Shown: piece by piece, positions 33,092 to 35,184 of the stretch
Numbering within the stretch: the first letter of the stretch is position 1
How the letters are laid out: every line of letters starts with the position of its first letter
From: Archangium lipolyticum
Lineage (GTDB): Bacteria > Myxococcota > Myxococcia > Myxococcales > Myxococcaceae
NCBI RefSeq assembly: GCF_024623785.1
Contig: NZ_JANKBZ010000059.1
Span: 1-35,184, forward strand
Direction of reading: 5' to 3'
DNA length: 35,184 nt
The notes under the pieces: model-generated
The model's input: only the letters and a program-made list of their open reading frames with translations
Told to the model about the DNA's origin: nothing
Database searches by the model: none
Program-made: the position numbers and the translations under genes

Positions 33092-34825
33092 ATGAGCTAC
33101 AAGGCCAAGACTCTCGCCAGCCTCATCGAGGCCATCCAGCAGAACCAGCTGCTCCTGCCGCACATCCAGCGGCCATTCGTCTGGGAGCGAGATCAGATGC
33201 GTCGGCTCTTCGACAGCCTGATGCGCAACTATCCCATCCAGACCCTGCTCTTCTGGCGGACGAAGAGTCACATCAAGGCCCGGCGCTTCCTCACCACTGT
33301 CGAGTGGGATCCGGACCTGAGCAGGCACTACGACCGCGAGCGGAGCAAGGCGGGCGTCGACAAGATGTTCGTGCTCGATGGCCAGCAGCGCCTCCAGACG
33401 CTCTATGCACTCTTTGCCGGATCGGTCCGGAACGAGAAGCAGGCGGGTGCGGAGGAGGAGGCTTGGTTCGATCTCACCAGTGGCACCCAGGTGGACGCCG
33501 AGGGAGTTCTCTACCCGCTCCAGTTCTCCGCCGGCCCGCTGGAACTCCCCTGCTACCGCCTGCGAGACCTGCTGGAGAAGGATGCGCAGCAGAGCGCCTG
33601 GGACATCGGCGACCGAATCAACGCCGAACTCGATGGGCGCTTGCAGGAGTCCCCGGAACAGCAGTCCGCGCGGCGCAATCGCGTGCAGAAGAACTTGGCC
33701 ATGCTCTCCTCCCTCCTCCTGGAGGAGAAGTACTTCTGGATTGAGGAACTCGACGGAGTGAACAAGTCTCTGCCCTACGAGCGCATCCTGGAGATCTTCA
33801 TCCGGGTGAACTCCGGCGGCACCAAGCTGTCGTCCTCGGACCTGATGTTCGCGGCCATGAAGGAGGGGTGGGAGCAGGTCGAGGAGAACATTGAGGGCGT
33901 GGTGCATCTGTTGAACGAGGGGAAGCTCGAGTTCGACAAGACCTTCGCGCTCAAGTGCCTCGTGGTGGCCCATGGCCATAGTGCGGAACTGGGGCCCGAC
34001 AAGTTCGGTTCCCAGCAAGAGGAGGAGCAACTCCTGAAGAAGCTCTCCGACAACTGGCCTCAAGCGGAGAAGACCTTCGCCCAGCTTCGCGACTTCATCC
34101 GGCACGACTTGGCGCTCTATTCGGATAAGGTGATCCGCAGCTATTCCTGCTTCGTGCCTCTCTTCGACTACCTCTTCCACAACCCCGCCCCAGACGAGCG
34201 CAACCGCCGGTTGATGCGCGCCTATTATTACAAGTCCCAACTCTTCAACTGGTACTCGTCCCAGACCGACGGTCTCATCAACGTGCTGCACGGCATCGTC
34301 GGCAAGAAGCTCGCGGGATTCCCTCTGCCCGACATCAAAACGTACTTCCTCTCACGGGGATACACAGTGGAACTGGCGCAGGCGCACCTAACTGATATGC
34401 GGCTGCGATACATCGTGCTGAACCTTATCTACGTCGCGCGATTCGGGAGTAGCCCCTTCGACGTGAAGTACGAGGGCAACGAGCCGCAGATCGACCACAT
34501 CTACCCGCAGAGTTCCCTGCGCTCACAACTCGGGTTGGGCACGGTCGACATCAATCACCTCGGCAACTACCGCTTCATTGGAGCTAGGGAGAACCTGCGC
34601 AAGCGCGCTGAGAAGCCGGCCGAGTATTTCAGCCGTCTCGCGGCCGACAGCGTAGACATCTCCCGCCACCTACTCGTGACTGAGTTCTCGGACGACCCCA
34701 AGAAGCTGGCGTTCGACCGGCAGACCTACCTGAAGTTCCGTGAGCGCCGCCTCGAGGAGATTCTGAAGATCAGCGCGGAGGTGGTGAACGCGGAACTGGT
34801 GCCAGCGCCTCCTTCGGCCGCATAG
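33092..34825 (+). CDS. GmrSD/BrxU-like restriction protein (DUF262 + HNH), 577 aa
   Basis: N-terminal DUF262 domain: LLPHIQRPFVWERDQMRRL, then the nucleotide-hydrolysing motif VLDGQQR (94-100) and IRVNSGGTKLSSSDL. The C-terminal DUF1524-like HNH nuclease has QIDHIYPQ (His about 469), NHLGNYRF and ARENLRKR. This two-domain layout is that of GmrSD, BrxU and SspE, enzymes that cut modified DNA or sense modification with NTP hydrolysis. The ATG at 33092 is five bases after GAGGGG; the ATG directly before it (33089) is too close. It is transcribed divergently from the SNF2-DUF4391-Mod-Res operon and would complement it by attacking modified phage DNA (inference). Confidence 0.9.
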   Translation: MSYKAKTLASLIEAIQQNQLLLPHIQRPFVWERDQMRRLFDSLMRNYPIQTLLFWRTKSHIKARRFLTTVEWDPDLSRHYDRERSKAGVDKMFVLDGQQRLQTLYALFAGSVRNEKQAGAEEEAWFDLTSGTQVDAEGVLYPLQFSAGPLELPCYRLRDLLEKDAQQSAWDIGDRINAELDGRLQESPEQQSARRNRVQKNLAMLSSLLLEEKYFWIEELDGVNKSLPYERILEIFIRVNSGGTKLSSSDLMFAAMKEGWEQVEENIEGVVHLLNEGKLEFDKTFALKCLVVAHGHSAELGPDKFGSQQEEEQLLKKLSDNWPQAEKTFAQLRDFIRHDLALYSDKVIRSYSCFVPLFDYLFHNPAPDERNRRLMRAYYYKSQLFNWYSSQTDGLINVLHGIVGKKLAGFPLPDIKTYFLSRGYTVELAQAHLTDMRLRYIVLNLIYVARFGSSPFDVKYEGNEPQIDHIYPQSSLRSQLGLGTVDINHLGNYRFIGARENLRKRAEKPAEYFSRLAADSVDISRHLLVTEFSDDPKKLAFDRQTYLKFRERRLEEILKISAEVVNAELVPAPPSAA

Positions 34826-35062
34826 GAAAGGTGGCTGCGCTCTCAGCATGCTACCGGCTACAGCTCGCGTGTGGCTCGTGGCACATGAAAGGGATGGGGA
34901 CCCTGTAGAGGGCGGCAGCGGGGAGGCCGTGTGCCGGGCGGGGATAGCCGCCGTGCAGCCCTTTGGAGGGGGCACGCGCCTGCTCTGGCCGCTGTCCTAC
35001 GCGGTGCCGCGGTGGATACTGGGAACCCAGTGGCGACAGGACCGCTGTCATGTGCCCCCAAT
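34826..35062. other. Gap after the GmrSD-like gene, with open frame
   Basis: A frame starting at ATG 34848 stays open to the window end (from MLPATARVWLVAHERDG) and has high G/C third positions, but lacks a ribosome binding site. It runs into the probable intron below, so it is more likely chance or a gene remnant than a gene. GGCGGC (34911-34916) / GCCGCC (34947-34952) can form a stem. No clear terminator. Confidence 0.3.
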
Positions 35063-35184
35063 GTGCGTGCGCCGTGAAGGTGCACTTGACCAGCGGGTGG
35101 AAGTCCCGCCCGAGGAGGAAGTCGACCCCCTCGGTAGCTATCTGGCGGGGACGAGGGGTGACCCTCGGACTCGAAGCCCAGAGA
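35063..35184 (+). mobile_element. 5' part of a probable group II intron, cut by the window end
   Basis: From GTGCGTGCGCCGTGAAGG the text follows the style of the 5' end and domain I of bacterial group II introns: GTGCG-type start, then a GCGGG-TGGAAGT-CCCGC hairpin (the recurring gggtggaagtccc signature), a CGAGG ... CCTCG stem and GTAGCTATCTGG. The exact first base (35063 or 35067) is uncertain. An intron-encoded reverse transcriptase would lie beyond the window. Recognition is from memory of such sequences, not an alignment. Confidence 0.45.

Noticed and set aside
22878-34825. DISARM or BREX system
   Set aside because: The SNF2 helicase plus methyltransferase suggested DISARM, but no DUF1998 (DrmAB) genes are present; no PglZ, BrxC or BrxL for BREX. 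The motifs of Mod and Res are of type III.
1-35184. CRISPR arrays, tRNA or rRNA genes, insertion sequences
   Set aside because: I looked for regularly spaced repeats, tRNA-like cloverleaf ends, rRNA stretches and transposase motifs (DDE, HUH, serine recombinase) and saw none. Short or degenerate cases could be missed by eye.

Overview
The window looks like chromosomal accessory DNA from a myxobacterium, probably of the Cystobacterineae (Myxococcus/Archangium/Cystobacter type). GC is high throughout and third codon positions are strongly G/C. A DUF2381-family exported protein (a Myxococcus paralogous family) sits behind a Ser/Thr kinase whose C-terminal domain I know from myxobacterial kinases. 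There is also a lipoprotein toxin cassette of the SitBAI kind. All assignments rest on reading motifs and gene order; no database search was possible.

Left third (1-9.05 kb): a phage/plasmid-like segment. It holds a small unknown gene, a DUF5131 (phage Gp37/Gp68) protein, a small ribbon-helix-helix-like protein coupled by an ATGA overlap to an unknown gene, a large primase/SF3-helicase replication protein, a 900-bp gene-poor stretch with strong hairpins, an unknown helical protein, a zinc-ribbon protein, and on the minus strand a DUF4062 protein and a DUF932 (phage/plasmid TIGR03299-type) protein. A frameshifted gene remnant lies between the last two. No integrase, capsid or terminase gene is visible.

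Middle (9.6-20.9 kb): a myxobacterial signalling and kin-recognition block. A short lipoprotein, a pseudokinase and three tandem XRE regulators form one plus-strand operon. An active transmembrane Ser/Thr kinase and a DUF2381 protein follow. On the minus strand a beta-barrel-like exported protein, a 520-residue lipoprotein with a variable-looking C-terminus, and one or two small immunity-like proteins form a SitB-SitA-SitI-like cassette. A domain of the big lipoprotein also occurs in the short lipoprotein at 9.7 kb. A fourth XRE gene and the decayed tail of a fifth lie just beyond the cassette, so XRE paralogues bracket the block.

Right third (21-34.8 kb): a defence island. It holds a small PD-(D/E)XK-like protein and an Mrr-type nuclease carrying a segment homologous to the target-recognition part of a Mod methyltransferase. 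A minus-strand operon follows in the order SNF2-type helicase, DUF4391 protein, type III Mod methyltransferase, type III Res endonuclease, then a small membrane-anchored coiled-coil protein. The first three are joined by GTGA overlaps and Mod and Res by a 12-bp gap. A divergent GmrSD/BrxU-like protein (DUF262 plus HNH) lies upstream. The last 120 bases resemble the 5' end of a group II intron.

The strongest candidates for little-described biology are the SNF2-DUF4391-Mod-Res module with its membrane coiled-coil partner, the Mod-segment/Mrr hybrid nuclease, and the lipoprotein-pseudokinase-XRE operon that shares a domain with the lipoprotein toxin.
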